64,000 nt of DNA, taken from contig JAFDVS010000014.1 in assembly GCA_018268935.1 (NCBI GenBank), positions 30,845 to 94,844 of the forward strand, written 5' to 3'. This stretch comes from Acidobacteriota bacterium. Lineage in GTDB: Bacteria; Acidobacteriota; Terriglobia; Bryobacterales; Bryobacteraceae. Shown here one piece after another: positions 53,525 through 62,534 of this stretch. Made by a program: the position numbers and the translations under genes. Below the pieces are notes generated by a model that saw only the letters and a program-made list of their open reading frames with translations, was not told where the DNA came from and made no database searches. Within the stretch, counting starts at the first letter, position 1. Every line of letters starts with the position of its first letter.

Positions 53525-54768
53525 GACGGCTTACGAATACACCATAGCGCTTTGTGCGTGCGAAGAAAGATCTCGCCACCCGAAACCACCACGCTCGAAT
53601 TCGAAGGCTCATCCAACAAATTCGTACCCACCGCCTCAAAACTCCCCGGCTGAGCCTTAAAGACCACAGTATTCCCGCTCTTGTTCATCACGTACACATG
53701 ATCCCCATGCAGCACGGGCGATCCCCACACCCCGTTATCCTCCCCCGCGCGAGGCAAGCGCGCACTCCACATCGCCTCCCCGTTCGACAACTTCACACAC
53801 TGCGCAATCCCGCCAATATCCACCCAATACAAATACCCATCCTTCACCACTCCGGTCCCGATGAACCCCTTGTTCTTCGGCCAATGCCACACTCGGTGCG
53901 ACGCCGTCACATCACCCGCGCCACCCGTCTTCACCGCCATCGCCGATCCGCCAAATCCGCTCGCCGCCACAATCATTCCCTCCGCCACCACCGGCGAAGG
54001 ATAAATCAAATCGCTCAGCCCTTCACTGCTCCACAACACTTTCCCCGTCGCCAATTCATACGCCACCAACTTCCGCGGCAACGACACAAGCAGCGTACCC
54101 CCATGAACCACAGGCGTGCTCCACGACCCGTACATATCCTCCGGCGACCATTGATTAAACTTCGCCCCCGCCCCCTTCGGCACATCCGCCTGCCACACCG
54201 TCTTTCCCGTCTTCCGATCGAGCGCCACCACAAAGCTCCGCTCCCCCGGCCCGAAATTCAAATACACAAAGTCCCGCCACAACACCGGCGAGCTGCCATA
54301 TCCCCACGTGTGCTTCTGAATCCCTAAATCGCGAGTCCACCGCGTCTTCCCCGTCTTCGCATCAAACGCGTGCACACCCGCCGATCCGAACCACGCCACC
54401 ACCACATCGCCATCCGTCACCGGCGACGCCGACCCAAACGGATTCGTCGGATGCGTCGGCTCATCCCCGTACGCCACCGCCGCCGACCAGCGCACCTTCC
54501 CTGTCCCGCGCTCAAACGCCAGCAACAACCGCTTCCCTGCAGCCTTCTCCGCCTGCGTCACATAAACGGTATCTCCCCACACCACCGGAGTCGAATTGCC
54601 CGCCTCCGGCAACGACACCCGCCACTTCACATTCGCCGTTTTCCCCCACTCCACCGGCACAGCCGCCTCGCGCGATATCCCACTCGCGTCCGCACCACGC
54701 CACGCCGGCCAATTCTCCCCCATCAGCGCAACACAAACAACCAACCCGGTGAGTACCCTCGGATTCAT
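53521..54768 (-). CDS. PQQ-like beta-propeller protein (outer-membrane assembly-type fold)
   Basis: 415 residues with a signal peptide (MNPRVLTGLVVCVALMG). Repeats of the PQQ/BamB type are visible (ERGTGKVRWSAAVAYG, DAKTGKTRWTRDLGI, DRKTGKTVWQADVPKG, ELATGKVLWSSEGLSD). No catalytic or haem residue is seen, so it may be a structural propeller or a dehydrogenase-like protein of unknown activity. It overlaps the Mg2+-ATPase gene by four bases, suggesting co-expression, though no functional link is known. Confidence 0.83.
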   Translation of the reverse strand: MNPRVLTGLVVCVALMGENWPAWRGADASGISREAAVPVEWGKTANVKWRVSLPEAGNSTPVVWGDTVYVTQAEKAAGKRLLLAFERGTGKVRWSAAVAYGDEPTHPTNPFGSASPVTDGDVVVAWFGSAGVHAFDAKTGKTRWTRDLGIQKHTWGYGSSPVLWRDFVYLNFGPGERSFVVALDRKTGKTVWQADVPKGAGAKFNQWSPEDMYGSWSTPVVHGGTLLVSLPRKLVAYELATGKVLWSSEGLSDLIYPSPVVAEGMIVAASGFGGSAMAVKTGGAGDVTASHRVWHWPKNKGFIGTGVVKDGYLYWVDIGGIAQCVKLSNGEAMWSARLPRAGEDNGVWGSPVLHGDHVYVMNKSGNTVVFKAQPGSFEAVGTNLLDEPSNSSVVVSGGEIFLRTHKALWCIRKPS

Positions 54769-54794
54769 ACCGCAAAGGGTACCACGCCCTAACT

Positions 54795-55676
54795 TCAGAC
54801 GTGCTGCCGTTTCAACACCAGCGAAGCGGCAATCAGCGCCACACCCACCAACAACAACGTAGCCGGCTCAGGCACCGTATGATCCACCACCCACCCACCG
54901 ATCTCCTCATTCGCCAGCGACATGTACGCACTCAAATAAACAGTGCCCGTCAACATCGGAGTCGTCCGAGGCAGATTCCCAAACGACGAAATCCCCAGAA
55001 TCTGGTTCCCCAACAACGCCGGCCCACCCGAATCCCCCGCATGCGCCAACCCTTCGTTCGCATCCCCTTGACCGAAAATCATCGTCATATACAACGGCAG
55101 GTCCGGCAGCGGCACCAGGCTCAAGGTGCTCAGTAATCCATCCGCCGTGTTCTGCGCGTGCCGCCGCGTCCCATTCGACAATTGCCCCACTGTCGGATTT
55201 CCGCCCCGTCCATACCCCACCAGATCCAGCACCGAAGTCGTCAATACCCCCGAATAATCCGTCTTTACCCCATAAATCTGCGCGTCCAGCGGAGCCAGCG
55301 CCGCCAGCGTCAGAATCCCGATGTCATATTGCTGCAGCGAATCGAGCGGCGCGGGCCGGTTCTCAAACAGCGGATGCAGCAACGTACCGGTTACCCCCAC
55401 CGTCGATACCCCCGATGCCGTCTCGAAAGTCACTGACCAATCCGTCATCCCGGAAATGCAATGCCCCGCCGTCAGCACCTGCGTGGCACTGATCAACGCC
55501 CCGCTGCAAATCGCGCTGCCGCCGTTGATCCCAACTTTTACCACCCCGGTAAAGTCTGAATTCCCAGTAATATAACCGGCACTATTCGTGTCATTAATGA
55601 CGATTGCCGGAAGTGGCAGACTCACCCCTAACAACAGCACCCCGCCAAACCACGAGACAATCCTCCGGATACGCAT
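54795..55676 (-). CDS. Trypsin-like serine protease with PEP-CTERM sorting signal
   Basis: 293 residues. A signal peptide (MRIRRIVSWFGGVLLLGVSLPLPA) precedes a chymotrypsin-fold domain with the complete triad: His in LTAGHC, Asp in QYDIGILTL, Ser in GDSGGPAL. The C-terminus is VPEPATLLLVGVALIAASL plus basic residues, a PEP-CTERM signal. It should be a secreted protease attached or sorted at the cell surface. It stands alone, 26 bases upstream of the PQQ-like gene in the same direction. Confidence 0.88.
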   Translation of the reverse strand: MRIRRIVSWFGGVLLLGVSLPLPAIVINDTNSAGYITGNSDFTGVVKVGINGGSAICSGALISATQVLTAGHCISGMTDWSVTFETASGVSTVGVTGTLLHPLFENRPAPLDSLQQYDIGILTLAALAPLDAQIYGVKTDYSGVLTTSVLDLVGYGRGGNPTVGQLSNGTRRHAQNTADGLLSTLSLVPLPDLPLYMTMIFGQGDANEGLAHAGDSGGPALLGNQILGISSFGNLPRTTPMLTGTVYLSAYMSLANEEIGGWVVDHTVPEPATLLLVGVALIAASLVLKRQHV

Positions 55677-55774
55677 ATGCGTTCCAGACTACGCGCACAA
55701 TCCGTATCGATCCAGAGCCCAATAGTACTAGGTCAAGTACCGGAACCTGGGACTAACGGTGTAATCTACTCACC

Positions 55775-57355
55775 ATGAACATCGCGGTCCTCAACACCGG
55801 CGGAACCATCAGTTGCATCGGCAATCCCCTCCACCCCATGACCGCCGGCCACTTCGCCCAAGCCTGCCAATCCATCATCGGCCCCATCATCCGTCAAACC
55901 TACCCTGCACTCACCCTCACCTACATCACCGATCTCGACTTCCCCGAGTCCCAATCCGGCACCATCGATAGCACCAACCTTCAGCCCACCGACTGGTGCC
56001 TCATCGCCTCCTACATCCTCAATCATTACTCCGCCTACGACGGCTGGATCGTCCTCCACGGCACCGACACCATGGATTTCACCGCATCCGCCCTCCCCTT
56101 CCTCCTCTCCGCGTTCGATGAAAACGGCATCCCCACCGCGGCCCTCAGCAAACCCGTCGTCATCACCGGCTCCCAAGTCCCCATGTTCTACCAGGACCCC
56201 GCCACCCAAGCCCTCACCCTCAACTTCGACACCGACGCCTTCCAGAACTTCTGTGGCGCGGTCACCGCCGCCCAGACCGGTATCTCCGAAGTCTGCGTCT
56301 ATTTCCATGGCAAACTCTTCCGTGGCAATCGCATCCTCAAAACCAACGCCACCGAATTCGACGCCTTCTCATCCCCCAACTACCCGGCCCTCGGCGAATC
56401 CGGCATCGAGTTCGCCCTCTCCCCCCGCAACCTCCTACCCCCGCCCGTCTGCCACGAAGTGAGCCTCGACAACCCCACCGCGCTCCGCGCCGTCACCCAG
56501 CAACTCGCCCACATCCATTCCACTATCAACAGTTTCCCCATCATCAAATTCTCCGCATTCCCCGCCTGGTACGACACCGCCTCCTCCACCGCCATGCTCG
56601 CCAACCTCATCCGCGCCTCGCTCGCCACCGGAGCCCGCGGCCTCATTCTCGAATCCTACGGCGAAGGCAATTTCCCCTCCGGCAACCCCGGCAATCCATC
56701 CCAAGGCGCCATCTTCCAAGCCCTCAACGAAGCCAATCAGGCCGGCATCATCATCATCGCCTGCACACAAGTCATCCGAGGCATCGTCAACGACAGCGCC
56801 TACGCCGCCGGAGCCTGGCTCCAGCAAGTCGGCGCCCTCAACCCCGCCGACATGACCCCCATGGCCGCCTTCGCCAAACTGATCATCCTCCTCTCCGTCC
56901 AAGCCCACCACCGCTGGTCCGCCGAAACCGTCAAACATCTCCTCCAACTCAACCTGCTCGGCGAACGCATCAGCACCAGCCGCATGGACAGCCGCACCAA
57001 CTCCGTCCTCTTAGCCGGCCAATCGCTCTCCGCCCACGACGGCAGCGCCACACTCCTCAACCACCCCACCGCCGGCCCCATCCTCACCACGACGGCCGGC
57101 GAAAAGCTCTGGTCCGCCCTCGCCGATCCGCCCCAATCCGCCCTCCCCGGCCGTCTCATCATGCAGCACGACGGCAACCTCGTCTTCTACGGCCGCGACA
57201 ACGCCCCCCTCTGGTCCACTCAAACCGCCGACCCCAAAGGAGCCCCCTCCCAACTCCAACTCCAAGGCTCATCCACCAACCAAACCCTAACCCTCGAACT
57301 CTACAACTACCGGACCCGCTGCTCCACCACCAGGCTCTTTTCCCAATCAGTGTAA
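55775..57355 (+). CDS. L-asparaginase-type amidohydrolase fused to a bulb-lectin-like domain
   Basis: 526 residues, no signal peptide. Residues 1-330 are asparaginase-like: VLNTGGTIS (Thr11), IDSTNLQPTDW, LHGTDTMDFTAS (Thr97-Asp98) and VVITGSQVPMF, the two conserved active-site Thr motifs. After a linker, residues about 395-515 carry a B-lectin-like repeat with MQHDGNLVFYGRDNAPLWST (a Q-x-D-x-N-x-V-x-Y mannose-binding motif) and an earlier similar unit (GQSLSAHDGSATLL). The normal asparaginase length is about 330 residues, so the tail is an added domain. The fusion is unusual and its purpose is unknown. The 3' end overlaps a dispersed repeat. Confidence 0.8.
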   Translation: MNIAVLNTGGTISCIGNPLHPMTAGHFAQACQSIIGPIIRQTYPALTLTYITDLDFPESQSGTIDSTNLQPTDWCLIASYILNHYSAYDGWIVLHGTDTMDFTASALPFLLSAFDENGIPTAALSKPVVITGSQVPMFYQDPATQALTLNFDTDAFQNFCGAVTAAQTGISEVCVYFHGKLFRGNRILKTNATEFDAFSSPNYPALGESGIEFALSPRNLLPPPVCHEVSLDNPTALRAVTQQLAHIHSTINSFPIIKFSAFPAWYDTASSTAMLANLIRASLATGARGLILESYGEGNFPSGNPGNPSQGAIFQALNEANQAGIIIIACTQVIRGIVNDSAYAAGAWLQQVGALNPADMTPMAAFAKLIILLSVQAHHRWSAETVKHLLQLNLLGERISTSRMDSRTNSVLLAGQSLSAHDGSATLLNHPTAGPILTTTAGEKLWSALADPPQSALPGRLIMQHDGNLVFYGRDNAPLWSTQTADPKGAPSQLQLQGSSTNQTLTLELYNYRTRCSTTRLFSQSV

Positions 57356-57375
57356 ATCTGTGTAAATCTGTGGCC
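57348..57375. repeat. TGTAAATCTG tandem element
   Basis: Two direct copies of TGTAAATCTG (57351-57370) followed by TGGCC; on the other strand it reads ccacagatttacacagattt. This resembles the short 'CACAGAT' repeat found in intergenic DNA of many unrelated bacteria. It overlaps the stop codon of the asparaginase-lectin gene and could have replaced its original end. Confidence 0.5.
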
Positions 57376-57489
57376 AAAAAACGTCCGGGGCCTCCCGTCT
57401 ATCCCTCTTAACAATCCTTTACAACCAAACCGAAACCCAACTGTAATCATAAGACTCATACATCTCGTGAACAGCTTTTGAGGGCTTCG

Positions 57490-58233
57490 ATGGAAATCTC
57501 GCGTTACGAACTTAAATATCACATCTCCCCGGACCGCCTGCCCGACATCCGCCGCTTCCTCCTGCGCTACTGCCAGGCCGACGTCAATGCCGCGGGCGAA
57601 TGGTATCCCATCTACAGCCTCTACCTCGACAACGATTCCTACCGCATGTATCGCGACACCGAGGACAGCGCCCCTTTCCGCATGAAACTCCGCGTCCGCG
57701 GCTACGCGAACCCCGAAGCCCCGGTAAAGCTGGAGGTAAAACACCGCAGCCGCGAGCTCGTCCGCAAAACCTCCGCCATCGTCTCCGCCAGCGAATGGTC
57801 CCGCATCCACCGCACCACCGACATCTTCCAACTCCACAAAGCCCCCGAATTCCTCCAATTCACCGAAAGTCTCCGCGCCACCCCCAAAATGCTCGTCTCC
57901 TATGAGCGCCTCGCCTTCTCCTCCAAAGTCGACGATTACGTCCGCGTCACCTTCGATCGCCGCATGCGCTGCCAGCCCATGCGCGACTGGTCCCTCACCG
58001 GCCAGGACACCCGCTGGCGCAACGTCGACGATCCCGCCTCCCTCGGCGGTGGCCGCTCCGTCTACCTCATGGAGCTGAAATTCGTCATCGCACCGCCCGC
58101 CTGGCTCCACGACTTGATCCACCACTTCCAACTCCAGCGCCGCGGCTATTCCAAGTACGGCCGCGCTGTCCGCCGCTGGGTCTTCGAACGCGAATCCGCC
58201 TGGGACCTCCGCACCTCCCGGAGGATTGCATGA
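57490..58233 (+). CDS. VTC-domain polyphosphate polymerase-like protein
   Basis: 247 residues from the ATG at 57490, which follows a GAGGG site; a TTG four codons earlier is less likely. The VTC catalytic tunnel motifs are visible: RYELKYHIS, YSLYLDNDSYRMY, RMKLRVRGY, VKLEVKHRS, LVSYERLAF, and LMELKFVI. VTC proteins of yeast make polyphosphate from ATP; bacterial homologues are assumed to do the same or a related transfer. It is the first of five tightly packed genes and overlaps the DUF4956 gene by four bases. Confidence 0.88.
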   Translation: MEISRYELKYHISPDRLPDIRRFLLRYCQADVNAAGEWYPIYSLYLDNDSYRMYRDTEDSAPFRMKLRVRGYANPEAPVKLEVKHRSRELVRKTSAIVSASEWSRIHRTTDIFQLHKAPEFLQFTESLRATPKMLVSYERLAFSSKVDDYVRVTFDRRMRCQPMRDWSLTGQDTRWRNVDDPASLGGGRSVYLMELKFVIAPPAWLHDLIHHFQLQRRGYSKYGRAVRRWVFERESAWDLRTSRRIA

Positions 58234-58910
58234 ACCTCCCACTCCCGATCTCCGCCGCCGCCATCGCCGACCTCCGCACCGCCCTCGTCTCCCTGCTTGC
58301 GGCCTTCGCCATGTCGCACCTCCTTGCCATCGTTTACGTCTGGTCCCACCGCGGCCTCTCCTACGCCCAATCCTTCATCCAAACCCTCGTCATGAGCGGC
58401 GTCGCCACTGCCATGATGATGCTCGCCATCGGCAACAACATCGTCTGGGGCATCGGCGTCGTCGGCGCGCTCGCCCTCGTCCGCTTCCGCACCAATCTCC
58501 GCGACCCCCGCGACATGGTCTTCATCTTCGCCGCCCTCGTCGCCGGTATCGCCTGCGGCACCCGAGCCTACGCCCTCGGCACAGTCGGCACCATCATCTT
58601 TTCCCTCGTCGCCCTCTACCTCTCACACGTCCCCTTCGGAGCCCGCAAAACCTTCGACGGCCTCCTCCGTTTCACCATCCCCTGGGAAGGCGCGGGTAAC
58701 TCCACCGCCACCGAAACCCTGCAGCGCCACTGCCGCCAGTTCGTCCTCGCCACCATCCGCGAAGTGGGCCAGGGCGAAGCGAGCGAACACGTCTACCACG
58801 TCCGCTTCCGCCGTGACGATTCCCGCCTCAAACTCGCGCAAGACCTCGCCGCCGTCCCCGGACTCTCCGGCATGGAACTCCTGCTCGAAGACTCAAGGAT
58901 CGAGGCCTGA
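58230..58910 (+). CDS. DUF4956 membrane protein
   Basis: 226 residues. Four or five membrane helices lie at about 12-33, 45-68, 72-88 and 95-130 with the conserved segment GVVGALALVRFRTNLRDPRDM, and a soluble C-terminal domain follows. The DUF4956 family regularly sits next to VTC-domain genes. It may form the membrane part of a polyphosphate or surface-modification system. Start overlaps the VTC stop (ATGA). Confidence 0.87.
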   Translation: MNLPLPISAAAIADLRTALVSLLAAFAMSHLLAIVYVWSHRGLSYAQSFIQTLVMSGVATAMMMLAIGNNIVWGIGVVGALALVRFRTNLRDPRDMVFIFAALVAGIACGTRAYALGTVGTIIFSLVALYLSHVPFGARKTFDGLLRFTIPWEGAGNSTATETLQRHCRQFVLATIREVGQGEASEHVYHVRFRRDDSRLKLAQDLAAVPGLSGMELLLEDSRIEA

Positions 58911-58912
58911 CC

Positions 58913-60004
58913 ATGCGCACCCTCCTCGTCATCACCGTCTGGCTCGGTTCCGCCGCCGCCGCCGTCTGGCTCTCCCGCGAAAACGCCGCCATCGCCGACG
59001 CCCCCGGCCAGATCATCGCCGAGGAATCCAAAATCGCCGCCGTCGAAACCGGGCGTCTGGCCGAATTGCATGTCCACCCTGGACAGCACATCGAGGCGGG
59101 TCAACTCCTCGCCCGCCTCGATACTTCCGTCCTCGAACGCGAAATCGCCGTCGCCCAGGCCCGCCTCAAACAGTACGGCGACGAAACCCACGCCTCCACC
59201 GCCGCCATGGATTCCGATGGCTACGCCTCCGAACGCACCTTCCAACGCGACCTCGACGAAATCGCCAACCAGATCGAGACCGCCCGCGCCCAACAGGCCC
59301 GCGAATCGAACGAACTCGCCCACCTCCAGGACGAAATCGCCCGTCAGCTCACCTTCGTCAAACAAGGCCTCGCCAAAATCGACCGCTCCGACGACCTCGA
59401 AATCCGCCGCAAAACCCTCGCTTCCTCCGTCGCCCAGTGGCCCGCGCGCATCCAAGCCCTCGAACAGCGCCACAAGGAAGCCGCCACCCGCCTCGATCAG
59501 TGGCGCACGCAGCATCGCACCGCCACTGCCCCCTTGAGCCGCGAAGCCCGCCTCCAGCCCCTCCGCGACCGCAGCGCCGAACAGCTCGAAGCCCTCCGCG
59601 TCCTACGCACCCGCCTCGAAAGCGCCAAACTCATCGCCCCCGCCAGCGGCACTGTCGTCGCTTTGCTCGCCCGCCAGGGCGATGTCGTCCGCGCCGGCGA
59701 GCCCTTCCTCATCCTCAGTTGCCCTTCCCGCCGCCTCGTCGTCGCCTACGTCAATGAGCGCGACGGCCACCTCCTTACCCCCGGCGCCCACGCACTCCTG
59801 CGCCGCCGCACTCCCACGCGCGAAGAAGTCCGCACCAAAGTCACCCGCGTGGCCGACGTTGTCACCCAAGTCCCCCAACGCTTCTGGCTCACCCCCATGC
59901 TCGCCATGTGGGGCCGCGAAGTCTACCTCGAAGTTCCCTCCAACCTTCGCCTCGATACCGGAGAATCCCTCGACGTCAAATTCCTCGCCGGAGGCGCGCA
60001 ATGA
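58913..60004 (+). CDS. HlyD-type periplasmic adaptor protein
   Basis: 363 residues. An N-terminal membrane anchor (LLVITVWLGSAAAAVWL), a biotinyl-lipoyl half (AVETGRLAELHVHPGQHIEAG), a long coiled-coil hairpin (about 75-245), the second lipoyl half (KLIAPASGTVVALLARQGDV) and a barrel domain (FLILSCPSRRLVVAYV). It should link an inner-membrane component to the TolC-like channel encoded next. Two bases separate it from the DUF4956 gene. No ABC or RND pump gene is in the operon. Confidence 0.85.
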   Translation: MRTLLVITVWLGSAAAAVWLSRENAAIADAPGQIIAEESKIAAVETGRLAELHVHPGQHIEAGQLLARLDTSVLEREIAVAQARLKQYGDETHASTAAMDSDGYASERTFQRDLDEIANQIETARAQQARESNELAHLQDEIARQLTFVKQGLAKIDRSDDLEIRRKTLASSVAQWPARIQALEQRHKEAATRLDQWRTQHRTATAPLSREARLQPLRDRSAEQLEALRVLRTRLESAKLIAPASGTVVALLARQGDVVRAGEPFLILSCPSRRLVVAYVNERDGHLLTPGAHALLRRRTPTREEVRTKVTRVADVVTQVPQRFWLTPMLAMWGREVYLEVPSNLRLDTGESLDVKFLAGGAQ

Positions 60005-61197
60005 TCTGGTGGCTCCTCGCCGCGCCTTGCCTGCTCGCCCAAAGCGCCCTCACCCTCGAAGAAGCCGTCGCCATGGCCCTCAAAAACCACCCCGACGCCG
60101 CCGTCGCCCGCGCCGCCCGCAACGTCTCCGCCGCCCAAATCTCCGCCACCCAGGCGCTCCCCCAACCCGAGCTTCGCGTCAGCTTCAACAACTTCGCCAT
60201 CGACCCCGAACTCCTCGAAGCCCGCTCCAACCTCGGCATCCGCTGGTCTCCTCCCCGCCCCCGCGAGCTCTCCCTCAAAAAGCAAATCGCCCAGACCCGC
60301 CACACCGCCGTCGAAGCCTCCATCCACGGCTTTGAAGCCCGCCTCGCCGCCGAAACCCGCCACGCCTTCCGCCGCGCCACCCTCGCCGCCGAGCGCGTCC
60401 GCATCGCCGAACAGGCCCTCGCCCTCCGCACCCGCGTCCTCGATGTCGTCAAACGCCAGGTCGCCGCCGGACTCAAGGAAGCCACCGAAGCCGACCTCGC
60501 CGAACTCACCGTCGCCGACTCGCAAACCGAACTCCGCCGCCTTCGCAACACCGCCGCCGCCGAATCCCGCGCCCTCTTCCGCTACACCGGAGCCACGCCC
60601 GCCGCACTCACCCCCGAAGATAACCTGCTTCAGAACCCGGCCCCCGTCTCCCACCACTTCGATCCCCAATCCCGCGCCGAACTCCAGCAAGCCGCCGCCT
60701 CCTGCCGCGAATCCGATCTCCTCGCCTCCATCGCCAAAAACCAGCGCTACCCCTGGATCAGCTTCACCCAGGTCACCCGCCGCGTCTCCGCAATCGAAAA
60801 CCGCGGTCCCTGGAGTTTTCAGTTCGGCATCGATCTCCCCCTCTTACGCCCCGCCGCCAAAGCCGAACAGAGGATCGCCACGGCTCAAGCCGCCCGCTGC
60901 CGCACCCAACAACAAGCCCTGGAAAACCAGATCCGTAACGAAGTCGCCGAAGCGCTCGCCGCCCTCGAAGCCGCCCGCCTCGATCTCATCGAAGTCGATC
61001 GCATCCGCTCCGGCATCGCAACCAAAGCCCTCGAACGCTCGCAAACCGCCCTTGCCAGCGGACGCGCCGATCAGGTCGATGTCCTCCTCGCCGAAGCGCG
61101 CACCGTCGCTCTCCACGACCGCTGGCTCGAACGCCGCCTCGAATACGCCCGTCTCCAGGCCCAATACGAACACGCTATTTCACAAACAAATAACTAA
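60001..61197 (+). CDS. TolC-family outer-membrane efflux protein
   Basis: 398 residues from the ATG at 60001, overlapping the adaptor stop (ATGA). Signal peptide MIWWLLAAPCLLAQ, then ALTLEEAVAMALKNHP, the typical TolC start, and long helical repeats (AERVRIAEQALALRTRVLDV, then LAELTVADSQTELRRLRNTA and later VAEALAALEAARLDL). It should form a trimeric tunnel through the periplasm and outer membrane with the HlyD-type partner. Confidence 0.88.
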   Translation: MIWWLLAAPCLLAQSALTLEEAVAMALKNHPDAAVARAARNVSAAQISATQALPQPELRVSFNNFAIDPELLEARSNLGIRWSPPRPRELSLKKQIAQTRHTAVEASIHGFEARLAAETRHAFRRATLAAERVRIAEQALALRTRVLDVVKRQVAAGLKEATEADLAELTVADSQTELRRLRNTAAAESRALFRYTGATPAALTPEDNLLQNPAPVSHHFDPQSRAELQQAAASCRESDLLASIAKNQRYPWISFTQVTRRVSAIENRGPWSFQFGIDLPLLRPAAKAEQRIATAQAARCRTQQQALENQIRNEVAEALAALEAARLDLIEVDRIRSGIATKALERSQTALASGRADQVDVLLAEARTVALHDRWLERRLEYARLQAQYEHAISQTNN

Positions 61198-61201
61198 AAT
61201 C

Positions 61202-62476
61202 ATGAAACTCACCATTCTTACTTTGATGCTCACCGCAGCCGCCACGCTGCCCGCCCAGGATCAGGCCAAGGAGCACACCCTCTTTGCCCGCGACGAAGTT
61301 CACGAATTGCATCTCACCTTTACCCAGTCGGACTGGTATCAGCAGATGCTCACCAACTTCAACACCTACACCGAAGACGCCCCCTACATCGAAGGCTCCT
61401 TCCGCTGGCGCGACATCACGTTCGAAAAAGTCGGCGTCCGCATCAAAGGCAACTCCACCGCCCGCGTCAACAGCATCAAAAAACCCTTCCGCATCAAGTT
61501 CAACGAGTTCACCAAGGGCCAGAAAATCGAAGGCATCGGCTCCATCAATCTCAACAACTCCAACATGGATCCCAGCATGGCCCGCGAAATCCCCTACTTC
61601 GAACTCGCCCGCACCGCCGGCCTCAAAGCCCCCCGCATGAATTACGCCGCCCTCTACGTCAACAACGAATTCTACGGCCTCTACCTCCTCGGCGAAGTCA
61701 TCAACGACGACTTCATCGACCAGCACTTCGTCAAGGACCAGCGCAAAGGCTGGCTCTACAAAGGTGACATCGGCAGCACCTTCGAAGACAAAGGTGACGA
61801 CAAATCCGCCTACAACACCACCTATGAAAAGAAAACCTACGAAGACGAAGACGACTGGTCCGACCTCATCAACCTAATCGCCATCCTTAACCGCACCGCC
61901 ACCGCCGACCTCCCCGCCGCCATCGAAAACGTGCTCGACGTCGACAGCTTCCTCGCCGCCATGGCCCTCGACAACCTCACCGTCAACCTCGACAACTACA
62001 TCGGCATGTCGCAAAACTATTACATCTACCGCCGCCCCACCGACAACAAATTCGAGTGGCTCGTCTGGGACCCCAGCCTCGCCTTCGGAGCCTTCTCCAA
62101 CGGCATGTCCACTGCTCAACTGAAAGCCCTCACCATCGAATACACTGGCGGCACCGGAGGCCGTTCCGGAGCACGTCCCCTCCTCACGAAACTCATGGCG
62201 ATCCCCGAATTCAAAGCCCGCTATCTCGCCATCTACCGCCGCCTCGCCACCGAAGTCTACGACGCCGAAGCTCTCGTCCAGCGCTTCAACACCCTCCGCG
62301 CCCTAATCCGCCCCTACGTCGAACGCGACCCCAACAAACTCCACACCCTCCAGCAATTCGACAACGCCATGACCGTCGAATCCACCACCGCAAACCGCCA
62401 AGGACCAGGCAACGCCCCCGCCGTGGAACCCTTCCTCCGCGACCGCATCACCTCCGTCAAATCCCAACTAAATTAG
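61202..62476 (+). CDS. CotH-family secreted protein kinase-like protein
   Basis: 424 residues with a signal peptide (MKLTILTLMLTAAATLPAQ). The CotH fold is recognised by VGVRIKGNSTARV, KKPFRIKFNEF, LNNSNMDPSMAREIPYFEL, YVNNEFYGLYLLGE and WLVWDPSLAFG. CotH proteins are atypical kinases, first known from Bacillus spore coats, that phosphorylate secreted proteins or themselves. It is the last gene of the VTC operon, four bases after the TolC gene. Bacterial VTC/DUF4956/CotH groupings recur, but their pathway is not settled. Confidence 0.88.
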   Translation: MKLTILTLMLTAAATLPAQDQAKEHTLFARDEVHELHLTFTQSDWYQQMLTNFNTYTEDAPYIEGSFRWRDITFEKVGVRIKGNSTARVNSIKKPFRIKFNEFTKGQKIEGIGSINLNNSNMDPSMAREIPYFELARTAGLKAPRMNYAALYVNNEFYGLYLLGEVINDDFIDQHFVKDQRKGWLYKGDIGSTFEDKGDDKSAYNTTYEKKTYEDEDDWSDLINLIAILNRTATADLPAAIENVLDVDSFLAAMALDNLTVNLDNYIGMSQNYYIYRRPTDNKFEWLVWDPSLAFGAFSNGMSTAQLKALTIEYTGGTGGRSGARPLLTKLMAIPEFKARYLAIYRRLATEVYDAEALVQRFNTLRALIRPYVERDPNKLHTLQQFDNAMTVESTTANRQGPGNAPAVEPFLRDRITSVKSQLN

Positions 62477-62479
62477 GTG

Positions 62480-62525
62480 GCGACGGGCCTCCGGCCGGTC
62501 GCAGTGCAGCCTGGGAAGGCTGCAC
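62480..62525. terminator. Two hairpins between convergent genes
   Basis: GCGAC-GGGCC paired with GGCC-GGTCGC (62480-62502), then the perfect GTGCAGCCT-GGGA-AGGCTGCAC (62504-62525). They follow the CotH stop directly and face the pectate-lyase stop at 62535, so they can end both transcripts. Their shape also resembles the 18228-18265 unit. Confidence 0.55.
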
Positions 62526-62534
62526 AGCTCACTT

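Noticed and set aside
51449..53653. A 734-residue open frame on the plus strand opposite the Mg2+-ATPase gene
   Set aside because: Low-complexity Arg/His/Gln composition, and the minus strand carries all P-type ATPase motifs.
60332..61201. Long 5' extension of the CotH frame
   Set aside because: It overlaps the TolC gene in another frame and is Pro/Ser/Lys-rich. The signal peptide starts at 61202.
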